64,000 nt of DNA from Siphonodentalium dalli (Eukaryota; Mollusca; Scaphopoda; Gadilida; Siphonodentaliidae), in the NCBI GenBank assembly GCA_032622095.1, contig CP136063.1, positions 37,670,106 through 37,734,105 of the forward strand, written 5' to 3'. Position 1 is the stretch's first letter. Each line of letters opens with the position of its first letter. Below are positions 22,865 through 34,315 of this stretch, in pieces. The notes below the pieces were generated by a model. That model was given only the letters and a program-made list of their open reading frames with translations. It was not told the DNA's origin and ran no database searches. A program made the translations under genes and the position numbers.

Positions 22865-24640
22865 TAAAGTTAAATTCTCATCAATATGGATTCTAAGGAA
22901 TTTTGTAGACGATTCTTGTCTAAGATTTCCTATTCGATTCAATTCAAAAATGCTTTACTTTATTAATGCAGTATAGAACGTGGGCAATTTTCGAACAAGC
23001 TTATCTATACTCTATATTTTGAGACTTCCCTATATATATATATATGTATGTGTGTACTTTCGTATATAAGTGTAAAATCCCACGGACACCGTAGTTATCT
23101 CATTTTGGAGAAGCTCTGAGCACCCTTTCTCCACTCCCAATCATCAAAATCACCGCGAACGGCACTGTCTACATTGCGTCATTATACAGACATGAGCGTG
23201 TTGTGTCATTCTTACATACTCAGGGCTTCATAGGAACGCGGATCGGATCAATTTTTCCGCCCTAGGTGATGTTCACCTTGAAACGGGTACCCACAAATTA
23301 TATATATGCGTGTTGTGTGATTCTTACGTACTTAGGGCTTCCTATGAACGCGGATCGGGTCAGTTTTTCAGCCCTAGGTGATTTTCACCTCGAAACGGGT
23401 ACCCACAAATTATATATATATGTGTGCTACCTACGGGAAATGTCATGAACGGGTTAAATTGTGACCCCGACCTGACATTGACCTTGAAAATGATCAATTC
23501 AAGGTCAAATCGGGTAAAATATTGAAACAAAAAAAATTAATTAAAAAAAAAAAAATATTCTAAAATTAAAATTGTCATGTTTCTGACCAACCACGCCAGT
23601 GGCGGACTAACCTGCTTGTACTATATATTTTGAGACTTCCGTATATATATATGTGTGTACTTCATAGAATCGAAAAAGGCTGGTCGGATCGAGCTCAAAT
23701 TTCGTATATAAGGGTAAAATCCCACGGACACCGTAGTTGTCGCGTTTTGGAGAAGCTCTGAGCACCCTTTCTCCACTCCCAAATCACCGCGAACGGCACT
23801 GCGGTGGTTAATAAAGTGATAATTTAATGAGCGTTGTATATGACGCGTCGCTATAAAAAGAGCGTTTGTTTGCAATTCAACGCAACGCAGAGATATACGG
23901 GAACAATATTTTGAGTGCTCTCCGCATGCTCGATTGAGTTCAAATTTCCTATCTAAGGGTAAAATCGCACGGAAACCGTAGTTGTCGCGTTTTGAAGAAG
24001 CTCTGAGCACCCTTTCTCCACTCCCAATCATCAAAATCACCGCGAACGGCACTGTCTACATTGCGTCATTATACAGACATGAGCGTGTTGTGTGATTCTT
24101 ACATACTCAGGGCTTCCTAGGAACGCGGATCGGGTCAGTTTTTCCGCCCTAGGGGATGTTCACCTTGAAACGGGTACCCACAAATTATATATATGCGTGT
24201 TGTGTGATTCTTACGTACTTAGGGCTTCCTATGAACGCGGATCCGTTCAGTGTTTCGGCCCTAGGTGATTTTCACCTCGAAACGGGTACCCAAAAATTAT
24301 ATATATATATATATGTGTGCCTGTGTCCTTTATAGACTCGAACCGATTGCGCTCACACTTGCTACCTACGGGAAGTGTCATGAACGGGTTAAATTGTGAC
24401 CCCGACCTGACCTTGACCTTGAAAATGATCAATTCAAGGTCAAATCTGGTAAAATATTGAAAAAAAAACAAATTAAATTCAAAAATTAAAATTGTCATGT
24501 TTCTGACCAACCACGCCATGGCGGGCTAACCTGCTAGTAGATATATATTTTTAAAGGTCAAATTCTCATCAATATGGATGGCAAGGACTTTTGTAGACGA
24601 TTATTTTCCAAGATTTCCTATTCGATTCAATTCAGTGTTC
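22865..24640 (-). mobile_element. Two nested copies of a non-coding dispersed repeat
   Basis: Read on the minus strand, copies begin TACTAGCAGGTTAGCCCGCC (about 24,545) and TACAAGCAGGTTAGTCCGCC (about 23,625). This start resembles that of the plus-strand repeat at 4,984. Inside, a ~110-bp unit (cctatgaacgcggatcgggt ... gaaacgggtacccacaaatt) occurs in pairs at 23,226-23,415 and 24,107-24,300. A block reading ctgagcaccctttctccact occurs three times (23,119; 23,758; 24,005). The flank ttctcatcaatatggat ... tttcctattcgattcaattc is present on both sides (22,874-22,950 and 24,552-24,632), so the copies interrupted or duplicated one older sequence. Non-coding. Confidence 0.6.
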
Positions 24641-24771
24641 AACTTTATTTTCAGTATATCCATTTTGTGTCGTTGTTTTGTGGGTGGATGAGCATATAGT
24701 TACTCTTGTTGTTATTTATAGAGTTAGTTGCAAGAACACCATTCAAATATTTGTCCTAATGTGTTGTTGAT

Positions 24772-26668
24772 CACACGGAGGAACCGATCCCGGGAAAACA
24801 AGGATATCCCGGGAAAACAAGGATGGCCAACCCGGCAACAAGTAAAATTTGTGTTTTCCGTGGCGGTGAAATTGAGTTTTCGCCGCCAAAGTCCGTTTGT
24901 TAGGACAATGGAACGGTACGTATCACCTATCATTGATTTATCCCAGTGAACTGGTTATTGTGAAGGGTGCTGGCAGTGGTTAAATGTATGAGCAAACGAT
25001 ACACGCTGCTGTAGGGGTGCCACTAACTGGATACCCTTTGCCAAAATACCGCATTGTTGACAAAACATCCATCATTTTTTCAAAAATATACACTTATCGG
25101 TGGGTGTGATTGAGCCGATTCGAAGCCAAACATCTCCCAAGCATTTCCACAAAATTTCAGTGTAAATGTCCCACAAATAAGCATTTTATTGAGCATAACG
25201 TGAAGGTGGTGCAACGATTATTTGACAACGCGGGTGACGAGGAAGTGCCAACGCGGAACACAAGATACGAATGTATTCAAATATGTTGTTCGAAAATAGG
25301 TCTGTGCAGCTATGTGGTACATATATCACTATTGTTGTTGATATATATGCCGTAAGATGCAAATCAAGTATCATAGGATTATTCAGCTATGGAAATGTGG
25401 TAGTTATATAGTTATGTGGTATATACAACACGTGTACGCTTTGTCAATAACCCATATATATGCGACCAAGTTAAATATGTTAACTACTTTTATATTTACA
25501 GAACGAGATAGAATAGTGCCGATATGTCCGATATGGATGGAGTCGCTCCACTTCAAGACATAGACGGTATAGATGTCGAGGGAATACTCCTTGATCAAAC
25601 CAATATTTACAGAACGAGATCGAATAGTGCCGATATGTCCGATATGGATGGAGTCGCTCCACTTCAAGACATAGACGGGATAGATGTCGATGGAATATTC
25701 CTTGATCAAACCATTCCGTTTGAGGATGAAGTTGTTATGACATCAACACCAAAGTCGTCAAAAAAGTCAACCTCTGAGTCTGAGCCTGAGATTGAGAGTG
25801 CGTTAACATGCGGATATGTGAGAAATCATTCAAATCGGCGATTCGATTAAATCGACACACGAAAAAGCATTCGGGGAAAATGATGGCATGCGAGCATATC
25901 CACATCGGACATATCGGCACTATTCGATCTCGTTCTGTGAATATAAAAGTAGTTAACATATTCAACTTGGTCGCATATATAGGGGTTATTGACAAAGCGT
26001 ACACGTGTTGTATATATACCACATAGCTATATAACTACTACATTTCCATAGCTGAATAATCCTATGATACTTGATTTGCATCTTACGGCATATATATCAA
26101 CAACAATAGTGATATATGTACCACATAGCTGCACAGACATATTTTCGAACATCACATTTAAATACATTCGTATCTTGTATTCCGCGTTGGCACTTCCTCG
26201 TCACCCGCGTTGTCAAATAATCGCTGCACCACCTTCACGTTATGCTCAATAAAATGCTTATTTGTGGGACATTTGCACTGAAATTTTGTGGAAATGCTTG
26301 GGAGATGTTTGGCTTCGAATCGGCTCAATCACACCTACTGATAAGTGTATATTTTTGAAAAAATGATGGATGTTTTGTCAACAATGCCGGTATTTTGGCA
26401 AAGGGTATCCAGTTGGTGGCACCCCTACAGCAGCGTGTATCGTTTGCTCAGACATTTAACCACTGCCAGCACCCTTCACAATAACCAGTTCACTGGGATA
26501 AATTAATGATAGGTGATACGTACAGTTCCATTGTCCTAACAAACGGACTTTGGCGGCAAAAACTCAATTTCACCGCCACGGAAAACACAAATTTTACTTG
26601 TTGCCGCGTTGGCCATCCTTGTTTTCCCGGGATATCCTTGTTTTCCCGGGATCGGTTCCTCCGTGTGG
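24772..26668. repeat. Large imperfect palindrome, ~770-bp arms
   Basis: The left arm (24,772-25,539, CACACGGAGGAACCGATCCC ...) and right arm (25,898-26,668, reverse complement) align end to end with only scattered mismatches. The ~355-bp loop (25,540-25,897) carries most of a degraded exon. Each arm carries the same acceptor-like tract (tttatat(t)cacag/aacgag). The structure is an inverted duplication of an intron-exon boundary, with the rest of the exon in the loop. Confidence 0.85.
25501..25897 (+). pseudogene. Degraded exon with C2H2 zinc-finger remnant
   Basis: Follows a strong acceptor (ACTTTTATATTTACAG at 25,500). A 111-bp (37-codon) unit containing MSDMDGVAPLQDIDGIDV is repeated twice in tandem and in frame, offset 25,500 to 25,611. 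The first copy has TAG where the second has TCG. A Ser/Glu-rich linker follows (TPKSSKKSTSESEPEIES). Then a finger-like segment ICEKSFKSAIRLNRHTKKHS appears in another frame. Its second Cys, Phe, Leu and His-x3-His pattern fits C2H2, while the first Cys (TGC, about 25,811) is one base out of frame. A stop and a frameshift argue for a pseudogene. What the parent gene did is unknown beyond probable nucleic-acid binding. Confidence 0.5.
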
Positions 26669-26880
26669 TATTGTCCACTAGTGAAGAGTGCCGTGTCGGT
26701 GCGTAAGCTAAAGTATCAATTGTGGTCGCATTTGACATATCATTTATATATACTTGAAAAAATATCGGCCAAAGAAAATATCCTTGTGGTAGTATTTTCC
26801 ATGAGTTCAGAGTAGTCAACATATTGTTGTCTTTCGTCTATGTACATGGTTCGCGCTGTCGAAATTGCAATAACAAAAAA
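26669..26880 (-). pseudogene. LINE reverse-transcriptase fragment
   Basis: On the minus strand, DERQQYVDYSEL (one frame) is followed in another frame by LPQGYFLWPIFFQVYINDMS. This corresponds to the RT segment GVPQGSxLGPLLFxIYIND of non-LTR elements. The catalytic YADD that should follow is lost: the sequence drifts and then meets the palindrome arm at 26,668. Only ~70 codons remain, with at least one frameshift. The element is probably CR1/Jockey-like. Confidence 0.6.
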
Positions 26881-26989
26881 AGAATTGCACCAACAAAATC
26901 CCGATTTGCTACAAAATTCGGCACCTACATTTTTTGGCTTTTGGTAATTGATACCCACGGGACATATAATAAAGCCTGCAGTCAATCAG

Positions 26990-27464
26990 TCGGAAACTAA
27001 ATACACATTGGTATCCGGTCGCGACATAGATAATTGGGTCCTGATCGAAAGCGCATATAGATTCGCGGCTTATGTGACATCGACTTATTATATCACTGGG
27101 TGAATGGGTTTCGATTTCTACTCGATAATAACATTAAGTACGGCGATTGACTCCAATTTAACAAACGTCAGTCAAACAAAGGGCTCCCTGAAGTCTAAAC
27201 TGTGTTTTGATAGGAGCTAGATGAATTATCATGAATATGTCCTTCGTAACTCAGCTTTCACAAACTGTAACACACAAAAACTATGAATTGTAAGCGTGAG
27301 TTTTATTTCGGCAACAATGCATCAGACTCACAACATCATTCTAAAATGAAGAAAGTTTCTGATTATATTATGACAGGTAGTCCAAATAAAGTGATTGATT
27401 AGACATCATCGTGAGCTACACCGCCTAAATTCGCAAAACGTGAGTCTAATTGTTTATTATCATA
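26990..27464. other. Upstream region of the Ty3-like element; LTR not identified
   Basis: Sequence preceding gag. I found no copy of it further downstream (33-34 kb or 53-55 kb) that could be a partner LTR. A TGG-starting primer site next to a CA end is not obvious either. Confidence 0.4.
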
Positions 27465-28472
27465 ATGGCTACCCAATCTGCTGGTGTTCTCGCCCCATTT
27501 ACAGAGTCTATCAATTCTCAAATTGCTGCAATGGCCATGGCTACGATGACACAGGTAGTGACGTCATTTGACAGAGACCCCACGAAATACCACGGGTGGG
27601 TCAAGTCCATAGAAAATTGCGCGATATTAACCGGGGCTAACGAAACGAAGAAACCTTATATGGCTTTCCAAAGTAGCACAGGCCCCGTTTCGGATTGTTC
27701 TGCAATGATATTTGGCCACGAATCCTAACGCTACGTGGCAACAAACGAAAACTGAATTATCTAGTCGATTTGCCGAGATAAATGATAATCAATTCGCCTT
27801 TTCAATGCTAAGAAAAATTAAGCAAAAACACAACGAGAATTTACATGTGCTCGTCGAACGAATATTGGAAATGGCAAAGGTCGCTTACAGAAATCAACCC
27901 GGTGGGATCAATGCAGTTGAAAGCCAACTCGTAGCGTTTTATATTGATGCTTTAAGGAGCGACAGCTTGAAAATGAAGTTGATTAGAGATGCCCCGAAGA
28001 CACTAAAATTGGCAGCCGAAATCGCGCGAAAATTACGAAAATGAACCGGAACCGATGGACATCGACCAGTTCAGATACAAAACGAACGAGAACAGCCTGC
28101 GAAATATGCGCGCGCGAAAACCACACGATCCGAGAACATCGATCATGCCCGCGACAAGTACATGTGGAAGAAGTAACCAAACCTCAAAACGCGATCGAGT
28201 GTTGGACGTGCCAAGGTGACCATTTTGCTTGTGACTGCCCCTTTAAGAACGAAAACCAAAGGCACATATCTTGCTGGATTTGCCCCTCTAAATCCGGAGA
28301 CTCAAAGCAAAGGCAATGGAACGCGCCAGTAACGCCACCTAGAGAAATCCGCAGAAATCAACCAAATCGATCACGTGACCCACCCCATAATGCACTGCAT
28401 CACAGCCGGGAATATCCAACACTAAACAAACCACCACAACTAATGACCCCGCCCACATACGCAAAATACTAG
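27465..28472 (+). pseudogene. Gag of a Ty3-like element, frameshifted
   Basis: ATG at 27,465 starts MATQSAGVLAPFTESINSQI, with the capsid start SFDRDPTKYHGWVKSIE. The frame changes near 27,700-27,728 and continues as TWQQTKTELSSRF, LRKIKQKHNENLHVLVERIL and ESQLVAFYIDALRSDSLKMK. These are clearly homologous to the intact gag at 13.05-13.94 kb. A further shift at about 28,041 leads to two cysteine-rich knuckles, CEICARENH and CWTCQGDHFACDC. The second has C-x2-C-x3-H-x4-C, one residue short of the canonical spacing. At least two frameshifts make it inactive as it stands. Confidence 0.8.
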
Positions 28473-28653
28473 GAAATCCTCTCATTGAGGCCACATATGA
28501 GAGGAAATTTAGTATCAATATTGTGGGGAACCCAAGCTTATGTTTAGTTAGAATAGGTAAAAATAAATATCGCTCATTAGTGGATAGTGGCGCGGAAGTG
28601 TCATTGATTCACAAACGCGTCTATGACGCATTAGTTTCAACCAAAACTAACTA
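28464..28653 (+). pseudogene. Retropepsin-like protease segment
   Basis: One frame reads IVGNPSLCLVRIGKNKYRSL then VDSGAEVSLIHKRVYDAL. The aspartyl-protease active-site triad D-S-G is encoded at 28,583-28,591 and is followed by the expected hydrophobic strand. The ILG(I)D-type second block is not clear. A TAG ends the frame at 28,653. The gag C-terminus upstream is in a different frame. Confidence 0.7.
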
Positions 28654-29411
28654 GGGAACACATTAACCTTAGCTCCGTGAATGGGAAATAACTGGGTGTA
28701 CTTGGTAGCGTTGAACTGACTTTCAGAATGGCGAAAATAAAATTAGTTTATGTAGTGAATGATATGACCCGGAATATGATCTGTATTATGATCTGGGATG
28801 CCTCAAGGTCAGTGACGTGTACGTCCCCTTGGAGGCAGATGCACATATAGCTTCTCTTCTGAGATTAACCAGCAAAGTTAGTTTAAAGCCCCAAACATCG
28901 ATTTTATGTATGGGAAAATCAAAAAACTTAGTTTCTCTTCACAAGTCGACATTAGTAGAGGTTGCCCAAATCGAGAAAGGTTACCTAGCATCCGAACCCG
29001 GGCTGGAAATTTGCAGCTCCATTTCTGGAGTGGGCAAGAGGAATAAGGTCCCAGTATTACTCATCAATAACACTAATAAAACGTTTCGCCTACAGTGAGG
29101 CAGTGTAATTGGGAAGACAGTCGTATGCGAGCCCAAAACCAACCATGAAATCAACTCTTTGTCACAAAGCTCCCGATTCCCAACAACCCATACTTATTGC
29201 GACAATGGCTAAACTCGTGGGCGCGCCGACCGTGACAGGGTAGACAACTCTAGATCAACGCGCTCTACCATCGAGAAAAGCTTAAATTTAGCCGATGTTT
29301 TAGGCCCAGATCAATATCGAGAGACACTGATGAAGTTGTTGAAGTCCAACTCAGACATTTTTGCCGAGAAGGACACTGAGCTAACGCAGACAAGCACAGT
29401 TAAAATGCATA
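28654..29411 (+). pseudogene. Protease-RT linker region
   Basis: Contains the ~93-codon frame 28,817-29,098. It matches the variable stretch between protease and RT in Ty3-type pol (short beta-rich segments such as VEVAQIEKGYLASEPGLE and VPVLLINNTNKTFRL). Several stops and frame changes follow before the RT. Confidence 0.5.
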
Positions 29412-30230
29412 TTGACACAGGAAATCATTCCCCCAATAAAACTTCGCCCGTATCGCACCCCTTTGAATAAACGACCGTTGGTTGACACTGCCATAAATGA
29501 TATGCTAGAAGCAGACATTATCAGGCCGAGTTCAAGCCCTTATTCGGTCCCGATTGTATTGGCTGACAAGCGTGATGGCATGAACAGATTTTGCGTCGAC
29601 TTTAGACAATTAAATTCCATAACCAAACCAATGTCATACCCACTTCCAGTCATCGACGATATTTTGGCACTTCTTGGAAAGTCAAAATTCTTCACCGTAC
29701 TCGATCTCAAGTGTCTACTGGCAGTGCCAGGTCGCAGAAGAGGACAAACAAAAGACGGCATTCGCATGCCACCGAGGTCTCTTTGAATTCAACTCTATGC
29801 CTTTTGGGCTTTTGGTTCTCCCAGCTTATGGCCCAAGTATTATGTGGGATGGGTGATTACGCAATTGCGTACTCAGACGATATTCTGATCGTTAGCGAGT
29901 CCCTGGTATTACACTTGGAACATATCCAGAAAGTCTTTGACAAGTTGCGCCAACATACGCTGAAATTAAAATTAACAAAAATGCCAATTCCTAAAACAAG
30001 AAACACAATATTTAGGTTTCATAATTGATACCGACGGCGTCCGACCTGACCCCGGCAAGGCCACCCGGTCTCTTGTACCCCCAACATCAGTCAAAGAAGT
30101 CAGTTCTTTCATTGGCATGAGCAGCTACTACCGCAGATTTGTCCCCTCATTTTCGAGGATCGCTAAAACTTTGGTGCAGCTTACGAAAAAATATGGCAAA
30201 TTCAAATGAGACCAAGCTTGCCAAATTTCG
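29412..30230 (+). pseudogene. Reverse transcriptase of the Ty3-like element
   Basis: The thumb-proximal start is IRPSSSPYSVPIVLADKRDG, followed by CVDFRQLNSITKPMSYPLP and FFTVLDLK, the first catalytic Asp region. The reading frame then changes twice within 150 bp (29,700-29,830). QKTAFACHRGLFEFNSMPFG is in the second frame and YAIAYSDDILIVSES in the third. The YxDD box is present as YSDD (about 29,870). Connection sequence SFIGMSSYYRRFVPSFSRIA follows near 30,110-30,165 in yet another frame. The order and motifs are diagnostic of Ty3/gypsy-type RT. The frame changes show it is dead. Confidence 0.85.
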
Positions 30231-30249
30231 TTTGAAAAACTAAAGGAAA

Positions 30250-30720
30250 ATCTGACAGCAGCGTCGCTCCTGGCCTACCCGATTACAGCCACGCCATATA
30301 CATTGTATACTGATGCAAGCGACCTTTGCATCGGTGCCTGTCTGACCCAGTTGGGCTCAGATGGCGTTGAAGAACCAATTTATTATCTCTCACACAAACT
30401 TAGTGATACTCAAACCCGGTGGCCAACTGTAGAGAATGAGGCATGCGCAATTCACTTCGCATTACAAAGGTTGGACCAATACCTTCATAACGCCACTTTC
30501 ACAATAAAAACAGATAATAAACCATTGAAGTATATCTTGGACTCCCCCATGCAGAACAAGGAAATACAACAGTGGGCTTTGGTCATAACTGGATATAACT
30601 GTAACATTGAGTACATAGCAGGCCCAGATAATCACTGTGCAGACATGCTCAGTCGAGCGCCCCCTAATGCATATACTGAACGGGGTAAGGCAGAAGTAGA
30701 GGTAGATATAAATGACAATA
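30250..30720 (+). pseudogene. RNase H domain of the Ty3-like element
   Basis: Within the 255-codon open frame that starts at 30,303: YTDASDLCIGACLTQ (first catalytic Asp), then YYLSHKLSDTQTRWPTVENE with the E of the E-x-E/A motif, then FTIKTDNKPLKYI (the TDH-like box here TDN) and DNHCADMLSRAP at the end. This part is continuous without a stop and is the best-preserved piece of the element. Confidence 0.85.
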
Positions 30721-30889
30721 AGCTTACAGTCGCCGAGACCCAGGCGGAAATAGCCGCCTTAGATTCGTCTAAATTTCAACCCAAAGACTTCGCAAGCTGT
30801 GAGGTAACCCCGAAAGAACTACCGAATAAAAATCAAATTGGTCAGGTCTACCAGCCTACTGACCTACTGTTCAACAAGCCCAACTTAAA

Positions 30890-31720
30890 CATGCTTGAGG
30901 AACAAAAGAAAGACCCGGAAATTGCTTCGGCTCTGGATGCCCTCGACAAAGGCGGGTACCCCCAGAATGACAAACACTTGGTGATTGACGGGGTGTTATA
31001 TTACCTCTCAAGTGCTGATGCAGAACCGACCCCACGCCTTTGGGTACCCGCACATCTTCAACCAACATAATCCAACAATACCATGATGACAATGGCCATG
31101 TGGGAATAGACAAAACGCATGATGCAACTAGGTCGAAGTAGTTTTGGCCCAGACTGTACAAGGAACTCAACTGCTACGTTGACAAATGTATGACTTGCCA
31201 AGTCAGGTCTCTGCAGAAACAATCCCCCAAAATGCAAATAACGGATACGCCCCCTTACCCTTTTGCTAAAATTGGTTTGGACCTATCAGGCCCCTACCAC
31301 ACGTCATTATCGGGTAATCACTACATTATCAGCTTCGTGGACTTATACAGTGGGTGGGCGTTTCCGGTCAAGGACAAGTCAGCTGATAACATTGTTCATC
31401 TCCTGATCGACGAAATCTTGCCGCAACATGGATGCCCCCTGGAAATAATAACTGACAATGGCAGTGAGAACATCAATTACAAGGTCGGAAATACTTTGAA
31501 GACTTTAAACATTCATCACGTGACTACGTCCTATTATCACCCCAGAGCAACGCCAAAGTTGAGAGGTTCCACCACAGTGTGAAAACCGTAATATCCAAGA
31601 AAATGGCGGACCAGCTAAATATATGGGACGTCCATTTAAATCAAGCACTGGCTGCCCTCCGATTTAACAAAAATGAAACTTCAAAATTTTCCCTCTTGTT
31701 CTTGTTATACAACCGCCAAT
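30890..31720 (+). pseudogene. Integrase of the Ty3-like element
   Basis: The N-terminal HHCC zinc domain is split. A GVLYYL segment ends the upstream frame at 31,070. HDDNGHVGIDKTH (31,077 on) and CYVDKCMTC (31,171 on) follow, with a stop between them. The core has IGLDLSGPYHTSLSGNHYI (first Asp) and EIITDNGSENI (second Asp). The final Glu of the DDE triad lies in a KVERFHH context about 31,560, but only after a one-base shift from the preceding HPRATPK. The chromatin-side C-terminal domain degenerates after 31,720. Confidence 0.8.
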
Positions 31721-32394
31721 CTCCTAAAGCCGAGGCGTAAATTAACACGTGAAACAGGCGAAACGCCAACAAGCATCGAAATTTAACAAAAAGGCCACAT
31801 ACACCAATTTCGGGATTGGCGAGGCTGTCTAAGTTAAGAATCACTTACGAAAAAGCAAACTTGAAAGTAAATGGAAACCCTACTTCCGCATAACCAAGCA
31901 AATAACGCCCGTTACTTTCGAGTTAAGGAATCAATTAACTGGGAAAGTCACACAATCCCATGCTGAAAATATGCGCAAGGCCAATCTTGAATGGGAAATC
32001 CCCAAAACTGACAACAACACGCGTGCTCAAACGTATGTGGTTCCCACTGAAGACGAAGATAGCGACGTTAATCCCCCTAACCCTGTGGGCGGGTCTCATG
32101 GCGATGAGACAGAACCATTTCGGATGATGTAATCACTCGATTTCGGGGACAATGTTCGGACTCCGATGATTAAGATGTCCCTTTAAGCGAGCGTAAATTG
32201 CGCTTACAGCGTAGAAAAGCGCGACTCGCACACTCAGAGCAGTTACACAATCCTGACTCGTCCACGGACGAGGGATCGAACCGAATGCGGAAGTGGCCGC
32301 CATTAAATCAACCCCTTTTGCGCTTAGTGACATAAGAACCAAGCAATCATTTAAAAACCTGTTGTACTCAATGGCAGCGGTGATGTAAATAATA

Positions 32395-33354
32395 ATACGA
32401 TGCTCAGACTATTGACCTTGCTTTCATTCCAGAATGAACGGGAGGGAACCTACTCCCGACTGTCTTATTGTCAGGCATAACCTATGGCCTCATAACGCGC
32501 CACAACTTGGTGTTCGAAAATATCCAGACTATCACCCCGACCAAATCGCGTTGGGTGGTCACGTTCCTCATTGATTTCTTCCAGTTTCACCAATTAGGCG
32601 GACGAATACACGATGCGAACCAGGGGTTCCGACGAGTGCTCCGCCTAGGAAGGACCGAATCCAGTCCAGACGAGCCCGCCGGTTTAGCACAGCCCTACCA
32701 CACCGACGCGATAAGATTTCTCCCGATATTTACTTCCCTGTTACGGGAAGTACAGGCCCTTAAACTCGATCACCATAATACGATTGGCAGTTTCATGAAT
32801 TACCAGCCGTTATATAATACGAAAGCTAGACAGAAGAGAAGCCTCCTGCCATTCCTCGGTGATGCCTTCAATTTTTATTCGGCACCGTATCCGAGTCGGA
32901 CCTAAAGGGAATCCGAAGTATCATTCGTGACTTTGCCAGAAACCAAAACGCGATTTCGCACGCGGTCGAACTAGGACTTACAATTATGAACGTTTCTAGA
33001 ACCCATATATCAGAAAACCGTCACACGATCAATGACATGCTCGTTGACTTGGAACGACTCGATGCCAAACTCGCGAACTTGACCACTGATATGCACCTGG
33101 GCGTTCAACTCGACATGCTCGCTTTGGGCGGATTATCGCCAAGTATAATAAAGCCCCAACACTTACAAACATTACTCGCTGATGTCGCCACAAAATTGCC
33201 AATAAGATTGCGATTCCCTAACGACCCGTCCACTGAATTGTGGCAATTATATAGGCATATGCCGTGCTCTACATCATTGGATAAAGACCGTATCATGATA
33301 ATCATACCCATCCCTTTAGTCGAAATGCGAGAAAGGCTTAATCTTGGGACATGA
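32395..33354 (+). pseudogene. Env-like glycoprotein, N-terminal half, frameshifted
   Basis: Encoded after pol, preceded by an acceptor-like tract (ttgctttcattccag, about 32,433), as expected for a spliced env message. A hydrophobic leader (LLPTVLLSGITYGL) is followed by an ectodomain that includes SRWVVTFLIDFFQF. A dibasic R-Q-K-R site at 32,828-32,839 has the furin form R-x-K-R. The hydrophobic SLLPFLGDAF that directly follows is placed like the fusion peptide of F-type (baculovirus F/errantivirus-like) envelopes. The frame then shifts (stop near 32,903). The continuing helical region (32,930-33,354) is in a different frame and contains SENRHTINDM. No transmembrane anchor is present here: the coding similarity stops at 33,354. 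It is a relic. The C-terminal half is found at 52.5 kb. Confidence 0.65.
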
Positions 33355-33371
33355 CAATCTGCGGCATGGGA

Positions 33372-33770
33372 TGGGATATGGGACACAACGACAATCTGCG
33401 GGACAGAATTTCAAATTGCGTGGGACGGCCGATATCTCGAGGAATACATGGCGTAGGGAGCTCATTTTGGTATTCAACGAAAGGCCCACATTCGTCCTAT
33501 CCACACATATTAACCCCGCCACTGACCGGACACCAGAAGTTTGATCGACAACTGACCTAACATGGGGTGGAATTTGGGATAGAATGACAATCTGCGGGAC
33601 AGGATTTTCAAATTGCGTGGGACGGCCGATATCTCGAGGACTACAGCGCGTAGAGGGCTCCTTTTGGTGTCCCACGAAAGGTCCACATTCGCCCTATCCA
33701 CACATATTAACCCCGCCACTGACCGGACACCGAACGTTACATTATTCGGTCGACAATGACCTAACATAAA
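33372..33770. repeat. Tandem duplication, unit about 196 bp
   Basis: gacaatctgcgggacag at 33,390 recurs at 33,586. Both copies run through cgtgggacggccgatatctc and cacatattaaccccgccact to a ctgacctaacat end. The divergence is moderate. Located directly after the truncated env half. Confidence 0.75.
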
Positions 33771-33774
33771 ATGC

Positions 33775-34186
33775 CACAAACACGAAAAACTGCGTTCGAC
33801 ATTAATGTTTAGAATTTAGATTTCTCGATGAATACGCTAGCAAACAACAAGTTTTGGTATCAAATAACGCAGTGGAATACTGTGCATTCGTTTTTAGCTA
33901 CAATATGGCTGTTTTAGTGCGAATATTGTAATGGCGAACACGCAAACACGCGCCGATAAAACAGCTAAAAATAGACTCGATGTTTACAATTACAGGATCG
34001 ATTTCAGCTGGTATATTCAATATAATGGGGCGTATAGTATATCAAAATGTAGGATTAGACACAGAGAATTGTTTTTTTTTTAAATGGGTCCACCAGGTGG
34101 TGAAATTGTTGCAGAAATTCGCTCCAAGACATTCGCACTTATTTTTATTTCAGTTGTGACTAAAAGCCCAGATGCCGGAGCCCGGC
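33775..34186. other. Short flank before the foldback element
   Basis: Anonymous sequence. The word gactaaaagcc occurs at 34,157 and again at 34,187, where the inverted end of the next element starts. Confidence 0.4.
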
Positions 34187-34315
34187 GACTAAAAGCCACG
34201 TTACAAATAGATCAACTGGTTTGAACGAATAAATATGTCAATGGTAAGACTATTCAAAAGAATATTCAAATCATATAGTGTTTATAGACTTAAAAACTTA
34301 TGTGTCTGCCATTCA

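Noticed and set aside
22601-22896. Two overlapping ~80-codon plus-strand frames
   Set aside because: They run into the (AT)n tract and show no motif or exon signals.
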